Made by a program: the position numbers and the translations under genes. A model generated the notes under the pieces. That model was not told where the DNA came from and did not search any database. It was given only the letters and a program-made list of their open reading frames with translations. From Stenotrophomonas maltophilia (GTDB taxonomy: Bacteria; Pseudomonadota; Gammaproteobacteria; Xanthomonadales; Xanthomonadaceae), in assembly GCF_001676385.1 (NCBI RefSeq), contig NZ_LYVJ01000004.1:286075-350074 (forward strand): a stretch of 64,000 nt of DNA, read 5' to 3'. How positions within the stretch are numbered: position 1 is the stretch's first letter; each line of letters begins with the position of its first letter. Of this stretch, positions 13,113 to 22,808 are shown one piece after another.

Positions 13113-14789
13113 ATGAGTCTGGATCGTCCCTGGCTGCAGAGCTATCCGAAAGGCGTTCCCGCCGAAATCGACGTCAATGAATTCCATTCGGTAGCTTCGG
13201 TCTTCGACGCTTCTGTTGCGAAATTCCGCGACCGGCCCGCCTACTCCAGCTTCGGCAAGGTATTGACCTACGGTGAAACGGACGCACTGGTGAACCAGTT
13301 CGCGGCCTACCTGCTGGGCGAGCTCAAGCTCAAGAAGGGCGACCGCGTGGCCCTGATGATGCCCAACTGCCTGCAGTATCCGGTCGCCACCTTCGGCGTG
13401 CTGCGTGCGGGCCTGACCGTGGTCAACGTCAACCCGCTGTACACCCCCCGCGAACTCAGGCACCAGCTGGCTGACGCTGGCGTGACCGCACTGGTGGTGG
13501 TCGACAACTTCGGCAACACCGTCGAGCAGGTCATTGCCGATACCCCGGTCAAGCACGTGATCACCACCGGCCTGGGCGACCTGCTGGGTGGCAAGGGCGC
13601 GATCATCAACTTCGTACTCAAGTACATCAAGAAGATGGTGCCCAATTACCACATCAAGGGTGCCGTGCGCTTCAGGCAGGCGCTCAAGCTGGGCAGTCGC
13701 CACACGCTTCCGAAGGTCGAGATCGACCACGACGATATCGCCTTCCTGCAGTACACCGGCGGCACCACCGGCGTGGCCAAGGGCGCAATGCTCACCAACC
13801 GCAACCTGATCGCCAACATGCAGCAGGCCTCGGCCTGGATCAGTGCATCGGGCATCGAGATGGGCAAGGAGTGGATCATCACCGCCCTGCCGCTCTACCA
13901 CATCTTCGCGCTCACCGCGAACGGCCTGGTCTTCATGAAGTTCGGTGGCTGCAACCACCTGATCACCAACCCGCGCGACATGAAGGGCTTCGTCAAGGAG
14001 CTCAGGTCGGTACGATTCACCGCGATCACCGGCGTCAACACGCTGTTCAACGGCCTGCTCAACACGCCGGGTTTCGATACCGTCGACTTCTCGTCGCTGA
14101 AGGTCACCCTGGGCGGCGGCATGGCGGTCCAGCGTGCCGTGGCCGAGCGCTGGAAGAAGACCACCGGCGTGACCCTGGTGGAGGCCTACGGGCTGACCGA
14201 AACCTCTCCGGCGGCCTGCATCAATCCGCTCACCCTTTCCGAATACAATGGCTCGATCGGCCTGCCGATCCCGTCGACCGATGCCTGCATCAAGGACGAC
14301 AACGGTACGATCCTGCCATTGGGCGAAGTCGGCGAGCTCTGCATCAAGGGCCCGCAGGTGATGAAGGGGTATTGGCAGCGCCCGGAGGAAACAGCCAAGG
14401 CCATCGACGCCGATGGCTGGCTGCATACCGGCGACATGGCGAAGATGGACGATCGCGGATTCTGCTACATCGTCGACCGCAAGAAGGACATGATCCTGGT
14501 GTCCGGCTTCAACGTCTATCCGAACGAAGTGGAAGACGTGATCGCCATGATGCCGGGCGTACTGGAGGTCGCGGCGGTCGGCGTGCCGGACGAGAAGTCG
14601 GGCGAAGTGGTCAAGGTCGTCATCGTGAAGAAGGACCCGAACCTGACCGCCGAGATGGTCAAGGAGCATGCCCGGGCCAACCTCACCGGCTACAAGCACC
14701 CCAGAATCGTAGAATTCCGAAAGGAACTGCCGAAGACCAATGTCGGCAAGATCCTGCGCCGCGAACTGCGCGACACGCCCGCCCAGTAA
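13113..14789 (+). CDS. rpfB: Long-chain fatty acyl-CoA ligase of the rpf cluster (RpfB/FadD)
   Basis: This 558-residue ATP-dependent acyl-CoA synthetase activates fatty acids. In Xanthomonas and related bacteria RpfB is a FadD-type ligase that takes part in turnover of the DSF fatty-acid signal. The AMP-binding P-loop is QYTGGTTGVAKGAMLT. The C-terminal FACS motif (DGWLHTGDMAKMDDRGFCYIVDRKKD) and catalytic Lys near KTNVGKILRRELR are present. The ORF runs back to 13047, but GGAGGGGG before the ATG at 13113 sets the start. It lies 160 bp upstream of rpfF in the same direction. A terminator-like hairpin between them suggests rpfF also has its own promoter. Confidence 0.92.
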   Translation: MSLDRPWLQSYPKGVPAEIDVNEFHSVASVFDASVAKFRDRPAYSSFGKVLTYGETDALVNQFAAYLLGELKLKKGDRVALMMPNCLQYPVATFGVLRAGLTVVNVNPLYTPRELRHQLADAGVTALVVVDNFGNTVEQVIADTPVKHVITTGLGDLLGGKGAIINFVLKYIKKMVPNYHIKGAVRFRQALKLGSRHTLPKVEIDHDDIAFLQYTGGTTGVAKGAMLTNRNLIANMQQASAWISASGIEMGKEWIITALPLYHIFALTANGLVFMKFGGCNHLITNPRDMKGFVKELRSVRFTAITGVNTLFNGLLNTPGFDTVDFSSLKVTLGGGMAVQRAVAERWKKTTGVTLVEAYGLTETSPAACINPLTLSEYNGSIGLPIPSTDACIKDDNGTILPLGEVGELCIKGPQVMKGYWQRPEETAKAIDADGWLHTGDMAKMDDRGFCYIVDRKKDMILVSGFNVYPNEVEDVIAMMPGVLEVAAVGVPDEKSGEVVKVVIVKKDPNLTAEMVKEHARANLTGYKHPRIVEFRKELPKTNVGKILRRELRDTPAQ

Positions 14790-14815
14790 GGGTTTTCGGC
14801 AATCTGGACGGCTTG

Positions 14816-14845
14816 GGCCCGGGACGGGAACGCTCCGGGCCTTTT
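14816..14845 (+). terminator. Terminator-like hairpin between rpfB and rpfF
   Basis: GGCCCGG(G)A at 14816-14824 pairs with TCCGGGCC at 14834-14841, with one bulged G, followed by TTTT. It would attenuate read-through from rpfB into rpfF. Confidence 0.6.
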
Positions 14846-14949
14846 CGCATGCGCCACCGCAGAGGCGGTGTAGCATCGCCGCGTGTGTGGACCGTCCGGC
14901 CCGCCGGCCACCCACCCCTCTCTGCGGGCCGCACGTCGAGGACCCTTCC

Positions 14950-15822
14950 ATGAGTACCATTGAAAAGCTGCCCGTCAGCGGCGCCCCCTTCGCCACCATC
15001 CGCACCGAGGACAGCGACGATGGCGCCGCCCACTGGCTGTTCATGCATGCCGACGCCGGCACCGGCATCCGCCCCTGCTGCCGCAAGGACATGCTTGACG
15101 AGATGTGGGCCTACATGAGCGCCATCACCCGCAGCCCGGCGGAGCGCCACGCCGGCAGGCTGCGTCATTTCGTACTGGCATCCGATGCCGCCGCGTACAA
15201 CCTGGGGGGCGACCTGGACCTGTTCACCCGGCTGATCCGGGAAGGCAACCGGGACCTCCTGCTGACCTACGCCCAGCGTTGCGTGGAAGGCGTCCACCAC
15301 CTGCATACCGGCTTCGGCGGCGACATCCGCTCCATCGCGCTGATCCAGGGCGATGCGCTGGGCGGCGGCCTGGAGATGGCCCTGGCCTGCCACACCATCG
15401 TGGCCGAGGAAGGCAGCGGCCTGGGCCTGCCAGAGGTGCTGTTCGGCCTGTTCCCGGGCATGGGCGCCTACTCCTTCCTGTGCCGCCGGGTGTCTCCGCA
15501 CCTGGCCGAGAAGATCATCCTCGACGGTCGCGTGTACAGCGCCGAGGAGATGCACGCGATGGGGGTGGTCGACGTGCTGGTGAAGAAGGGCGAGGGCCGC
15601 GCCGCCGTCGAGGACCTCATCCGCCAGCAGCAGCGCATCCCACAGTCATACCTGGCGATGAACGCCGCACGCGCCATCGCCCAGCCCGTCGGCTATGACG
15701 AACTCCTGGAGATCACCAAGGTCTGGGTCGATTCCGCCCTGGCCCTGGGCGACCGTTCGTTGCGCACCATGGATCGCTTGATCAAGGCCCAGACCCGTCG
15801 CGCCAGTCTCGACGCGGCCTGA
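14950..15822 (+). CDS. rpfF: DSF synthase RpfF (crotonase-fold thioesterase/dehydratase)
   Basis: RpfF makes the diffusible signal factor, a cis-2-unsaturated fatty acid, from acyl-ACP by dehydration and thioester cleavage. The protein has 290 residues and a crotonase fold. The two catalytic glutamates are visible: Glu142 in GDALGGGLEMAL and Glu162 in GLPEVLFGLFPGMGAYSF. The first about 110 residues differ from the RpfF remembered from strain K279a and X. campestris, while the core is well conserved. In S. maltophilia two rpfF variants differ mainly in the N-terminus, and this one fits the second type (see findings). It is convergent with rpfC, the sensor that binds RpfF and limits its activity in Xanthomonas. 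The start at 14950 fits the family N-terminus. The ORF extension to 14740 overlaps rpfB and was rejected. Confidence 0.95.
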   Translation: MSTIEKLPVSGAPFATIRTEDSDDGAAHWLFMHADAGTGIRPCCRKDMLDEMWAYMSAITRSPAERHAGRLRHFVLASDAAAYNLGGDLDLFTRLIREGNRDLLLTYAQRCVEGVHHLHTGFGGDIRSIALIQGDALGGGLEMALACHTIVAEEGSGLGLPEVLFGLFPGMGAYSFLCRRVSPHLAEKIILDGRVYSAEEMHAMGVVDVLVKKGEGRAAVEDLIRQQQRIPQSYLAMNAARAIAQPVGYDELLEITKVWVDSALALGDRSLRTMDRLIKAQTRRASLDAA

Positions 15823-15845
15823 CTCTCCCTCCCCCAGAAGGGTTC

Positions 15846-15873
15846 AAGCCCGGTTGGCCACCGGGCTTTTTTT
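15846..15873. terminator. Rho-independent terminator between rpfF and rpfC
   Basis: AAGCCCGGT at 15846-15854 pairs with ACCGGGCTT at 15860-15868 across a 5-nt loop. It is followed by a run of seven T (15867-15873). It serves rpfF, and its A-rich left side may also serve rpfC. Confidence 0.9.
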
Positions 15874-15899
15874 CGCCTGCCGCCCTGCCTGCCCCGGAG

Positions 15900-18074
15900 C
15901 TAGCGCTCGCGATCATCGGCAGCGCCGCGCAGCCGACGCTCGGCCCGCGCATCGAGCGCGCGGCGGCCTTCCTTGATCGCGTCCTGCAGGATCGCTACGC
16001 GCTGCCGCCATTCGGCCTTGAGCTGCCAATCGGCCATCCGCATCAGTTCGCCCGCGCGGTTGGCGGCCCGCATCAGGCCGAGATTGCTGGCCACCCCCTT
16101 GATCGCGTGGGCCTGCTCGCGGAACACCTCCCACCGGGCACCCTCGCCGGCCTGCTCGGCCTTGCCCATGCAGCTGGCAGCGTCTTCCAGGCATTGGCGG
16201 ATGAACTCGCGCTCGAAGCCATCCCCCATGCCCAGCGACGCCAGTTCGTCCAGCACGCTGCTGTCGAGCACGCCATCCTGCTGCAGGACCGACGGCCTCA
16301 CCACCGGCGGCGCAGCGCTTCTCAACTGCGCATTGCTGGCGATTTCGGCCAGGGTATCGAGCAGCCGCACCGCCACCACCGGCTTGGCCAGGAACGCATG
16401 CGCGCCGGCCTGCGTACAGCGCTGGATCGCCTCGGGAGTGACATCGGCGCTGAGCACCAGCACCGGCGTGCGTGGACCGCCACCGGCCTGCATCACCCTC
16501 AGCTCCTTCAGCATGTCCAGCCCACTCATGCCCGGCATGTGCAGGTCGACGATGACCGCATCGAACTCGCTGCCCGCCAGGGCATCCAGCACGGCTTCGC
16601 CACCGTCGACGCACAGCACCCGATGGCCTGCCTTCTGCAACAGGCGCTGCAGCACCATCCGGTTCGCTTCGTGGTCGTCCGCCACCAGGATCTGCATGCT
16701 GCGCACCCGCGCGCGATGGCGCAGGAAGGGATCCGCGAATGCGATCACGTTGCCGCCCGCGCCCGCCTCCTCGGACGGTGCCACGGACGGCACCGCGCCG
16801 GGGACCCTCGGCTGCGGCGGCGCAAACGGAAGTTCCACCCAGAAGTGGCTGCCCCGGGGCGGATTATCCAGGTAGCCGATCTCGCCCTCCATCGCCTCGA
16901 CCAGGCCTTTGGCGATGGTCGTGCCCAGGCCGGTGCCCTCATGGCGCCGGGCCATGCTTACATCAGCCTGTTCGAAGGCATCGAACAAGCGCGCCCGCAT
17001 CGCCGGGGGCACACCGATGCCCGTGTCGAAGATGTCAAAGCGCAGGCGCACCGCCCCGCTGGTATCGGCGTGTACCACGCCCACCCGCATCTCGACCCGG
17101 CCGTGGTCGGTGAACTTGACGGCGTTGCCCGCCAGGTTCAACAGGATCTGCCGCAGGTGCCCGACATCGCCACGCAACCGCGCCGGGACCCCGTCGGCGA
17201 CCTTCACGCGATAATCAAGGCGCTTGGCCTTGGCCTGTGGCAGCAGGATCAGGCCAATGGCCTGGATCACGTCAGCCAGGGCGAAATCCTCGGCGACCAC
17301 TCGGAGCTTCCCGGCCTCGATGGCCGAGATGTCCAGGACCTCCTCGACCAGCGCCAACAGGCTGCGGGAGGACGCCTGGATCGTGTTCAGGCACTCGCGC
17401 TGCTCATCGTCCAGGCGCGTGGTTGCGAGCACCTCGGTCATGCCGTTGAGGCCGTTCAGCGGAGTCCGGAACTCATGGCTCATGTTGGCCAGGAAGCGGC
17501 TCTTGGCCTCGCTCGCGCGGCGTGCTTCGGCCATCGCCTCGGTCAACTGCCGCAACAGCGTCGAGAAATACAGGGGCACCGCCGCCAGCCCAAGCCAGAG
17601 CCCGATCGCCAAGCGGAAATTCTGTTGCCAGTACGCCGTGAGCAGCACGGTACAGCCGAAGCTGGCCATGGCCATCGCCACCGCCACGTACAGGTAATGG
17701 TTGCCGAAGCGCATGCCGTTGCCGACCGTGACCCACATCACCACGATGTAGACCCAGGCCAGGGGTTCGCCCATCTGCACCATGCCGGCGGCAATCAGGC
17801 CGTAATCGGCCAGCATGCCCAGTACCCGGCGCGGATCGGAACGTTCCGGCCGCCACAGCAGCCAACCGAACAGCAGCAGCGACAGGCTCAGGCCGGTCAG
17901 CACGATGGCCAGCACGCCCACGTACTGCCCGTGCGGCAGATCGTGGCGCGGCGCCGGCAACAGCACGTACCCAAGGATCAGGCTGATCAGGACGATGCGG
18001 ACGATCTGCTGGCCGTGCTCGCTGTCCTGGCGCTGGGACAGGCGCAGCCGCAGTTGCGCCAGCAGGCGTTTCAC
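15900..18074 (-). CDS. rpfC: DSF sensor hybrid histidine kinase RpfC
   Basis: RpfC senses DSF at the inner membrane and phosphorylates RpfG. In Xanthomonas it also binds and restrains RpfF. The protein has 724 residues. An N-terminal input region has five or six hydrophobic segments (about residues 23-40, 51-74, 87-101, 106-120, 128-148, 155-173). The HisKA domain has His200 in NMSHEFRTPLNGL. The HATPase domain has NLAGNAVKF, FDTGIGVPP and EGTGLGTTIAKG. The receiver has Asp510 in VIVDLHMPGMSG. The C-terminal HPt domain has His656 in QAHAIKGVASNLGL. Length and layout match X. campestris RpfC, unlike the RpfC with about ten TM segments found in other S. maltophilia strains. It overlaps the end of rpfG by 4 bp, so the two are translationally coupled. 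Confidence 0.95.
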   Translation of the reverse strand: MKRLLAQLRLRLSQRQDSEHGQQIVRIVLISLILGYVLLPAPRHDLPHGQYVGVLAIVLTGLSLSLLLFGWLLWRPERSDPRRVLGMLADYGLIAAGMVQMGEPLAWVYIVVMWVTVGNGMRFGNHYLYVAVAMAMASFGCTVLLTAYWQQNFRLAIGLWLGLAAVPLYFSTLLRQLTEAMAEARRASEAKSRFLANMSHEFRTPLNGLNGMTEVLATTRLDDEQRECLNTIQASSRSLLALVEEVLDISAIEAGKLRVVAEDFALADVIQAIGLILLPQAKAKRLDYRVKVADGVPARLRGDVGHLRQILLNLAGNAVKFTDHGRVEMRVGVVHADTSGAVRLRFDIFDTGIGVPPAMRARLFDAFEQADVSMARRHEGTGLGTTIAKGLVEAMEGEIGYLDNPPRGSHFWVELPFAPPQPRVPGAVPSVAPSEEAGAGGNVIAFADPFLRHRARVRSMQILVADDHEANRMVLQRLLQKAGHRVLCVDGGEAVLDALAGSEFDAVIVDLHMPGMSGLDMLKELRVMQAGGGPRTPVLVLSADVTPEAIQRCTQAGAHAFLAKPVVAVRLLDTLAEIASNAQLRSAAPPVVRPSVLQQDGVLDSSVLDELASLGMGDGFEREFIRQCLEDAASCMGKAEQAGEGARWEVFREQAHAIKGVASNLGLMRAANRAGELMRMADWQLKAEWRQRVAILQDAIKEGRRALDARAERRLRGAADDRER

Positions 18075-19216
18075 GCGCCCAGCCCCGGGCGCGCCGAGGC
18101 GACCGAATGCTCGGCGCAGATCAGTTCAAGCTGCTCACGCCCCTTCATCAGCGCGTCCACGCAGCGCGGATCGAACAGTCGGCCACGCTGGGCATAGAGA
18201 TAGGCCAACGTGGCTTCCAGGGTCCAGGCTTCCTTGTAGGGACGCGGCGAGATGAGCGCATCGAAGACATCGGCCACAGCGACAATGCGCGCTTCCAGCG
18301 GGATCGCTTCGCCGACCAGGCCATCCGGATAGCCGCTGCCATCGAAGCGCTCGTGATGGCGCAGCGCGATCAGCGCACCCACCTGGATGAAACGGTTCTG
18401 GCTGCCACTGAGCAGCTCGTGGCCGATACGCGGGTGCCGGCGCATGATCGCCAGCTCCTCGTCGTTGAGCTTGCCCTGCTTGAGCAGCACCGCGTCTGGA
18501 ATGGCGATCTTGCCCATGTCGTGCAGCGGTGCCGCCATTTCGATCAGCCGCACGTCCTCTTCAGGCAGCCCCAGCTGATCGGCGATCAGGCCTGCAACGC
18601 GCGCCATGCGCTCGAGGTAGGCGCTGGTGCCGGCGTCACGGAACTCGATCGCCCGGGCCAATCGCGACAGAGTCTCGCGTTCGCGCTCTTCGACCTCGTG
18701 CATGCTGGCCAGCAGCCGTTGTTCCAGCGACAGCGCTCGCTGCTTCACGTTCTCGCTCTGCTGGCGCAACTGCAGCAGGTTGAAGCAGCGCGCACGCAGC
18801 TCGCGCGGCCGGATCGGCTTGACCAGGAAATCGATGACACCCGCTTCCAGCGCCGCTTGCCGGATCGGTTCGTCGCCAACCACCGTGACCAGGATCACCG
18901 GAATGTCACGGTGCTTGGGCAGGCGGCGGAAACGGCGGGCAAACTCCAGCCCATCCATCTCCGGCATGCGGTAGTCAAGCAGCAGCAGATCGACCGGATG
19001 CGCCTCGCACCAGGCCAATGCGGCCAGCGGATCACCAAAGTCATGCACGCTCAGTTCTGGCGCGATGTCCTCGATGACATGGCGCAACATCGTCCGCGCG
19101 GACGTCTGGTCATCAATAATGACGATGTTCAACGCGTACTCTGCCTGGTTTCTCGACCATGCTGGATCATCAGCAGGCGAGGATACCCTGCCGCTGCGAA
19201 CGCTCGCACCCTGCAT
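18071..19216 (-). CDS. rpfG: HD-GYP response regulator RpfG (c-di-GMP phosphodiesterase)
   Basis: RpfG is the output of DSF signalling: phosphorylated by RpfC, it degrades cyclic di-GMP. The N-terminal receiver has phospho-acceptor Asp81 (LLLLDYRMPEMDG). The HD-GYP domain has HD at 232-233 (APLHDMGKIAIPD) and GYP at 295-297 (HHERFDGSGYPDG). The ORF allows ATG at 19240, but GGGAG 8 nt before the ATG at 19216 favours the latter. That start gives 381 residues and puts the acceptor Asp where it is in Xanthomonas RpfG. It is first in the rpfG-rpfC operon. No rpfH lies between the two genes, unlike X. campestris. Confidence 0.94.
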   Translation of the reverse strand: MQGASVRSGRVSSPADDPAWSRNQAEYALNIVIIDDQTSARTMLRHVIEDIAPELSVHDFGDPLAALAWCEAHPVDLLLLDYRMPEMDGLEFARRFRRLPKHRDIPVILVTVVGDEPIRQAALEAGVIDFLVKPIRPRELRARCFNLLQLRQQSENVKQRALSLEQRLLASMHEVEERERETLSRLARAIEFRDAGTSAYLERMARVAGLIADQLGLPEEDVRLIEMAAPLHDMGKIAIPDAVLLKQGKLNDEELAIMRRHPRIGHELLSGSQNRFIQVGALIALRHHERFDGSGYPDGLVGEAIPLEARIVAVADVFDALISPRPYKEAWTLEATLAYLYAQRGRLFDPRCVDALMKGREQLELICAEHSVASARPGLGA

Positions 19217-19415
19217 CGGCGTGACTCCCGTGTCGTGCATCCCGGTTCATGATCGTCGTCACAGCGTGAAGCGGATTCTCCGCGCTGCGTACTCCCCTGC
19301 CGCCGATCAAGCCATAGCCGACGTCAAGGACGTGCATTAACGATACGCCGCGTGCGGGAGGCGTCAATCGCGCCGTCTCATTTCGCGACGGCGCGCACAA
19401 ACGGGCTCGAAAGCC

Positions 19416-20927
19416 TCAGTGCTCCGGACGCATGTACGGGAACAGCAGGACGTCCCGGATCGAGCTGCTGCCGGTCAGCAGCATCACCAGGCGATCGACA
19501 CCGATGCCGAGGCCGCCGGTCGGCGCCATTCCATACTCCAGCGCACGGATGTAGTCGGCGTCGTAGTGCATCGCCTCGTCGTCGCCCCCTTCCTTTGCCG
19601 CCACCTGGGCCTGGAAACGCTGGGCCTGGTCTTCCGGGTCGTTCAGCTCGGAGAAGCCGTTGGCCAGCTCCTTGCCATTGACGAACAGCTCGAAGCGGTC
19701 GGTATAGCCCGGATCGTTGTCGTTGGCACGGGCCAGCGGCGAGACCTCCACCGGATGGTCGGTAATGAAGGTCGGCTGGATCAAGGTGTGCTCGACGGTC
19801 GCCTCGAAGATCTCCAGCAGCAGCTTGCCCCAGCCGTACGACGGCTTGACCTTGATCTTCAGGCGCTCGCAATGGCGCAGCAGCGCCTCGCGGTCGGTGC
19901 AGTCGGCCGCCGAGATTTCCGGGTTGTGGTGGCGTACCGCTTCGTCCATGCGCCAGCGGCGGAACGCCGGACCCAGGTCGATCTTCGCCCCCTCCCACTC
20001 CACCTCGGTGCTGCCGTTGACGGCCTTGGCCACGTCACGGATCACGCCTTCGGTCAGGTCCATGATTTCATTGTACGTGGCATAGGCCTCGTACAGCTCC
20101 ATCATGGTGAATTCCGGGTTGTGGCGGGTGCTGACGCCTTCGTTGCGGAAGTTGCGGTTGATTTCGTACACCCGCTCCAGGCCGCCCACGGTCAGGCGCT
20201 TGAGGTACAGCTCCGGCGCCACGCGCAGGTACAGGTCCAGGTCCAGCGCGTTGTGGTGGGTGGTGAACGGCTTGGCTGCCGCGCCGCCGGGGATGTAATG
20301 CATCATCGGCGTTTCGACTTCCAGGAAGTCGCGGCTGTCCAGCCATGCGCGCATGGCACGGATGATCTTCGAGCGCTTGATGAAGACCGCACGTGACTCG
20401 GGTGTCACGATCAGGTCGACATAACGCTGGCGGTAGCGCTGCTCGACGTCGGCCAGGCCATGCCACTTGTCCGGCAGCGGGCGCAGCGACTTGGTCAGCA
20501 GGCGGATCGATTCGGCCTTGACCGACAGCTCGCCGGTCCGGGTACGGGTCAGCCCACCCTCGACGGCGATGATGTCACCCACGTCCCAGCCCTTGAAGGC
20601 GGCATACGCTTCGCCCAGCGCTGCACCCTGCAGGAACAGCTGGATGCGGCCGGACTCGTCCTGGATCTGCGCGAAGCTGGCCTTGCCCATGATCCGCTTG
20701 GCCATCAGGCGGCCGGCCATCCTTACCTGGCGGCCGCTGCCTTCCAGCGCCTCGGCGGTCCACTGCTCCGCATCGGCGAACTCTTCCTGCAGGCGCCCCG
20801 CAAAGTCCTCCCGGCGGAAATCGTTCGGGTACGCGATGCCCTGCCCACGCAGCGCTTTGAGTTTCTCACGGCGCTCGGCGATCAACTTGTTTTCGTCGAC
20901 GGGGGGGGTATCGGTGGCTTCGCTCAT
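19416..20927 (-). CDS. lysS: Lysyl-tRNA synthetase, class II
   Basis: This enzyme charges tRNA-Lys with lysine. At 503 residues it is the standard length. The N-terminal OB-fold anticodon-binding domain (about 60-165) is followed by the class II catalytic core. Motif 2 lies near [20 protein letters not shown] and motif 3 near [12 protein letters not shown]. The start at 20927 gives the expected N-terminal helix. Codons 7-9 contain a run of eight C (20901-20908 as G on the plus strand). It lies 199 bp upstream of rpfG in the same direction. In Xanthomonas lysS and prfB neighbour the rpf genes, and here the accessory block 20988-25766 separates the two. Confidence 0.97.
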   Translation of the reverse strand: MSEATDTPPVDENKLIAERREKLKALRGQGIAYPNDFRREDFAGRLQEEFADAEQWTAEALEGSGRQVRMAGRLMAKRIMGKASFAQIQDESGRIQLFLQGAALGEAYAAFKGWDVGDIIAVEGGLTRTRTGELSVKAESIRLLTKSLRPLPDKWHGLADVEQRYRQRYVDLIVTPESRAVFIKRSKIIRAMRAWLDSRDFLEVETPMMHYIPGGAAAKPFTTHHNALDLDLYLRVAPELYLKRLTVGGLERVYEINRNFRNEGVSTRHNPEFTMMELYEAYATYNEIMDLTEGVIRDVAKAVNGSTEVEWEGAKIDLGPAFRRWRMDEAVRHHNPEISAADCTDREALLRHCERLKIKVKPSYGWGKLLLEIFEATVEHTLIQPTFITDHPVEVSPLARANDNDPGYTDRFELFVNGKELANGFSELNDPEDQAQRFQAQVAAKEGGDDEAMHYDADYIRALEYGMAPTGGLGIGVDRLVMLLTGSSSIRDVLLFPYMRPEH

Positions 20928-21031
20928 GGATCTGCGGAAATCATGTAGTGGTGGGGGATGTCACGCCCGGCGCAGCCGGCCCCACAGCATACCAAAACCG
21001 CCCTGCCCCGGCCCCGCCGCCGCCTGCCCCG

Positions 21032-21084
21032 GTAGTCGCCAACCTGGGTTGGCGGTCCCTGTATCGACCAAGGTCGGCACCTAC
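21032..21084. repeat. GTAG...CTAC repeat pair (SMAG-like, variant stems)
   Basis: GTAG at 21032 is followed by a GCCAACC/GGTTGGC hairpin. A second hairpin CGACCaaGGTCG follows, then CTAC at 21081-21084. The GTAG/CTAC ends fit the SMAG rule, while the stem sequences belong to other subtypes. It ends 5 bp before the stop codon of the next gene. Confidence 0.6.
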
Positions 21085-21089
21085 CGGAG

Positions 21090-22745
21090 CTATCGGATCG
21101 ATGCCTGGCCGTTCCCCGGGAACGCCTGCCGCAACTCGTCCACCAGCACCCGCTGGTTCTCCGAATAGTCGACCGGCACCGACACCAGGTGCACCCCGCC
21201 CTCATCGAACGCCGCTTCCAGGGTCGGGATGAACTGCTCGATCGCCGTCACCTCGTGGCCCTTGCAGCCATAGGCCTCCGCGTACTTCACGAAATCGGGA
21301 TTGCTGAAGGTCATGCCGTAGTCGGTGAAGCCATCGACCGCCTGCTTCCAGCGGATCATCCCGTAGGCGCCGTCGTTGAGGACCAGCACCACCAGGTTCA
21401 GGCCCAACCGGCGCGCCGTCTCCAGCTCCTGGCTGTTCATCATGAAGCCGCCGTCGCCGCACACCGCCAGCACCCGTCGCTGCGGGTACAGGATCGAGAC
21501 CATGATCGCCGACGGCAGGCCCGCGCCCATGGTCGCCAGCGCGTTGTCCAGCAGCAGCGTATTGGCCACCTGCGTGCGGTAGTTGCGGGCAAACCAGATC
21601 TTGTACATGCCGTTGTCCAGCGCCACGATGCCGTCCGGCGGCATCACCTTGCGAACGTCGTGCACCAGCCGCTGCGGGGTGAAGCCGGCCTCTTCGGCGC
21701 GATCGGCCAGATGCTCGAGGATGGTCGCGCGCAGCGGCAGCAGCGCAGCCGCGTTCGGCACCGCGCCTTCGATGCGGTCGGCCAGCTGGGTCAATGAACG
21801 GCCGATATCGCCGATCACTTCCACCTGCGGGAAGTACACCTGCTCCACCGCCGCCTGCGAGTAGCCGATATGGATCACCGTCGGCCCGCCCGGACGCATC
21901 ACGAACGGCGGCTTCTCGGTGACCTCGTGGCCAATGGTCACGATCACGTCGGCCTGGTCGATCGCCATGTGCACGTAGTCGCGCTCGGTCAGCGCTGCGG
22001 TGCCCATGTACAGGCCCGAACCGCCGGCCACCGCGCCCTTGCCCATCTGCGTAGTGAAGAACGGGATGCCAGCGCGCAACACGAACGCCGACAGCGCTTC
22101 ACTGGACTGCGGCCGCGACGCCGCCGAGGCGATCATCAACAGCGGGCGCCTGGCATTGCGGATGATCTCCGCCGCGCGGTCCAGCGCCTCGGGGCCGGCA
22201 ATCGGCCGCTCCACCGCATGCGGCGGAATCAGGGCTGCGCCCTCGACCTCATCGGCAGCGATATCCTCCGGCAGTTCCAGCAGCACCGGGCCCGGGCGCT
22301 CTTCCTGGGCAACACGGAAGGCCTCGCGGACGATGGTCGGGATGGTGCGCGCGGAGACGATCTGCCGTGCCAGCTTGGTCAGCGGCTTCATCGTGCTGAC
22401 GATGTCGACGATCTGGAAGCGCGCCTGCTTGCTGGCGACGATGCCCTTCTGGCCGGTGATCATGATCACCGGCCATGCGCCGAGCAGCGCATAGGCGGCG
22501 CCGGTGGTGAAGTTGAGCGCACCCGGGCCGAGCGTGGCCAGGCACACGCCCGGCTTGCCGGTCAGGCGGCCATAGGTGGCCGCCATGAATACCGCTGCCT
22601 GTTCGTGGCGGGTGATGACCAGCTCGATGCTGGAATGCCGGAGCGACTCGACGACGTCGAGATTTTCTTCGCCGGGGATGCCGAAAATGCGCTCGACGCC
22701 TTCGTTCTCAAGCGCGGCGACGAGCAGGTCTGAACCCTTGGACAT
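21090..22745 (-). CDS. Thiamine-diphosphate enzyme, acetolactate synthase large-subunit type
   Basis: The 551 residues have the three-domain layout of ThDP enzymes. The N-terminal PYR domain has the activating Glu in ITRHEQAAVFMA. The central domain is FAD/structural, and the C-terminal PP domain has the ThDP/Mg motif GDGGFMMNSQELETARRLGLNLVVLVLND. Best fit is acetolactate synthase (two pyruvate to 2-acetolactate plus CO2), catabolic AlsS-like. It has no small regulatory subunit gene beside it, so a role in branched-chain amino acid synthesis is not indicated. No acetolactate decarboxylase gene is near either. It lies 63 bp downstream of an aldehyde dehydrogenase gene on the same strand, so the pair may act together. 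Other 2-oxoacid decarboxylase-type reactions cannot be excluded. Confidence 0.8.
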   Translation of the reverse strand: MSKGSDLLVAALENEGVERIFGIPGEENLDVVESLRHSSIELVITRHEQAAVFMAATYGRLTGKPGVCLATLGPGALNFTTGAAYALLGAWPVIMITGQKGIVASKQARFQIVDIVSTMKPLTKLARQIVSARTIPTIVREAFRVAQEERPGPVLLELPEDIAADEVEGAALIPPHAVERPIAGPEALDRAAEIIRNARRPLLMIASAASRPQSSEALSAFVLRAGIPFFTTQMGKGAVAGGSGLYMGTAALTERDYVHMAIDQADVIVTIGHEVTEKPPFVMRPGGPTVIHIGYSQAAVEQVYFPQVEVIGDIGRSLTQLADRIEGAVPNAAALLPLRATILEHLADRAEEAGFTPQRLVHDVRKVMPPDGIVALDNGMYKIWFARNYRTQVANTLLLDNALATMGAGLPSAIMVSILYPQRRVLAVCGDGGFMMNSQELETARRLGLNLVVLVLNDGAYGMIRWKQAVDGFTDYGMTFSNPDFVKYAEAYGCKGHEVTAIEQFIPTLEAAFDEGGVHLVSVPVDYSENQRVLVDELRQAFPGNGQASIR

Positions 22746-22808
22746 GGGAGTGCCGTCCTTTTCGCTGGACTGGTGATGGATCGTTGCAGGAAGGATGAAA
22801 GCCGCGCG

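Noticed and set aside
19217..19415. Displaced rpfH between rpfG and lysS
   Set aside because: No ORF with membrane segments fits in this gap.
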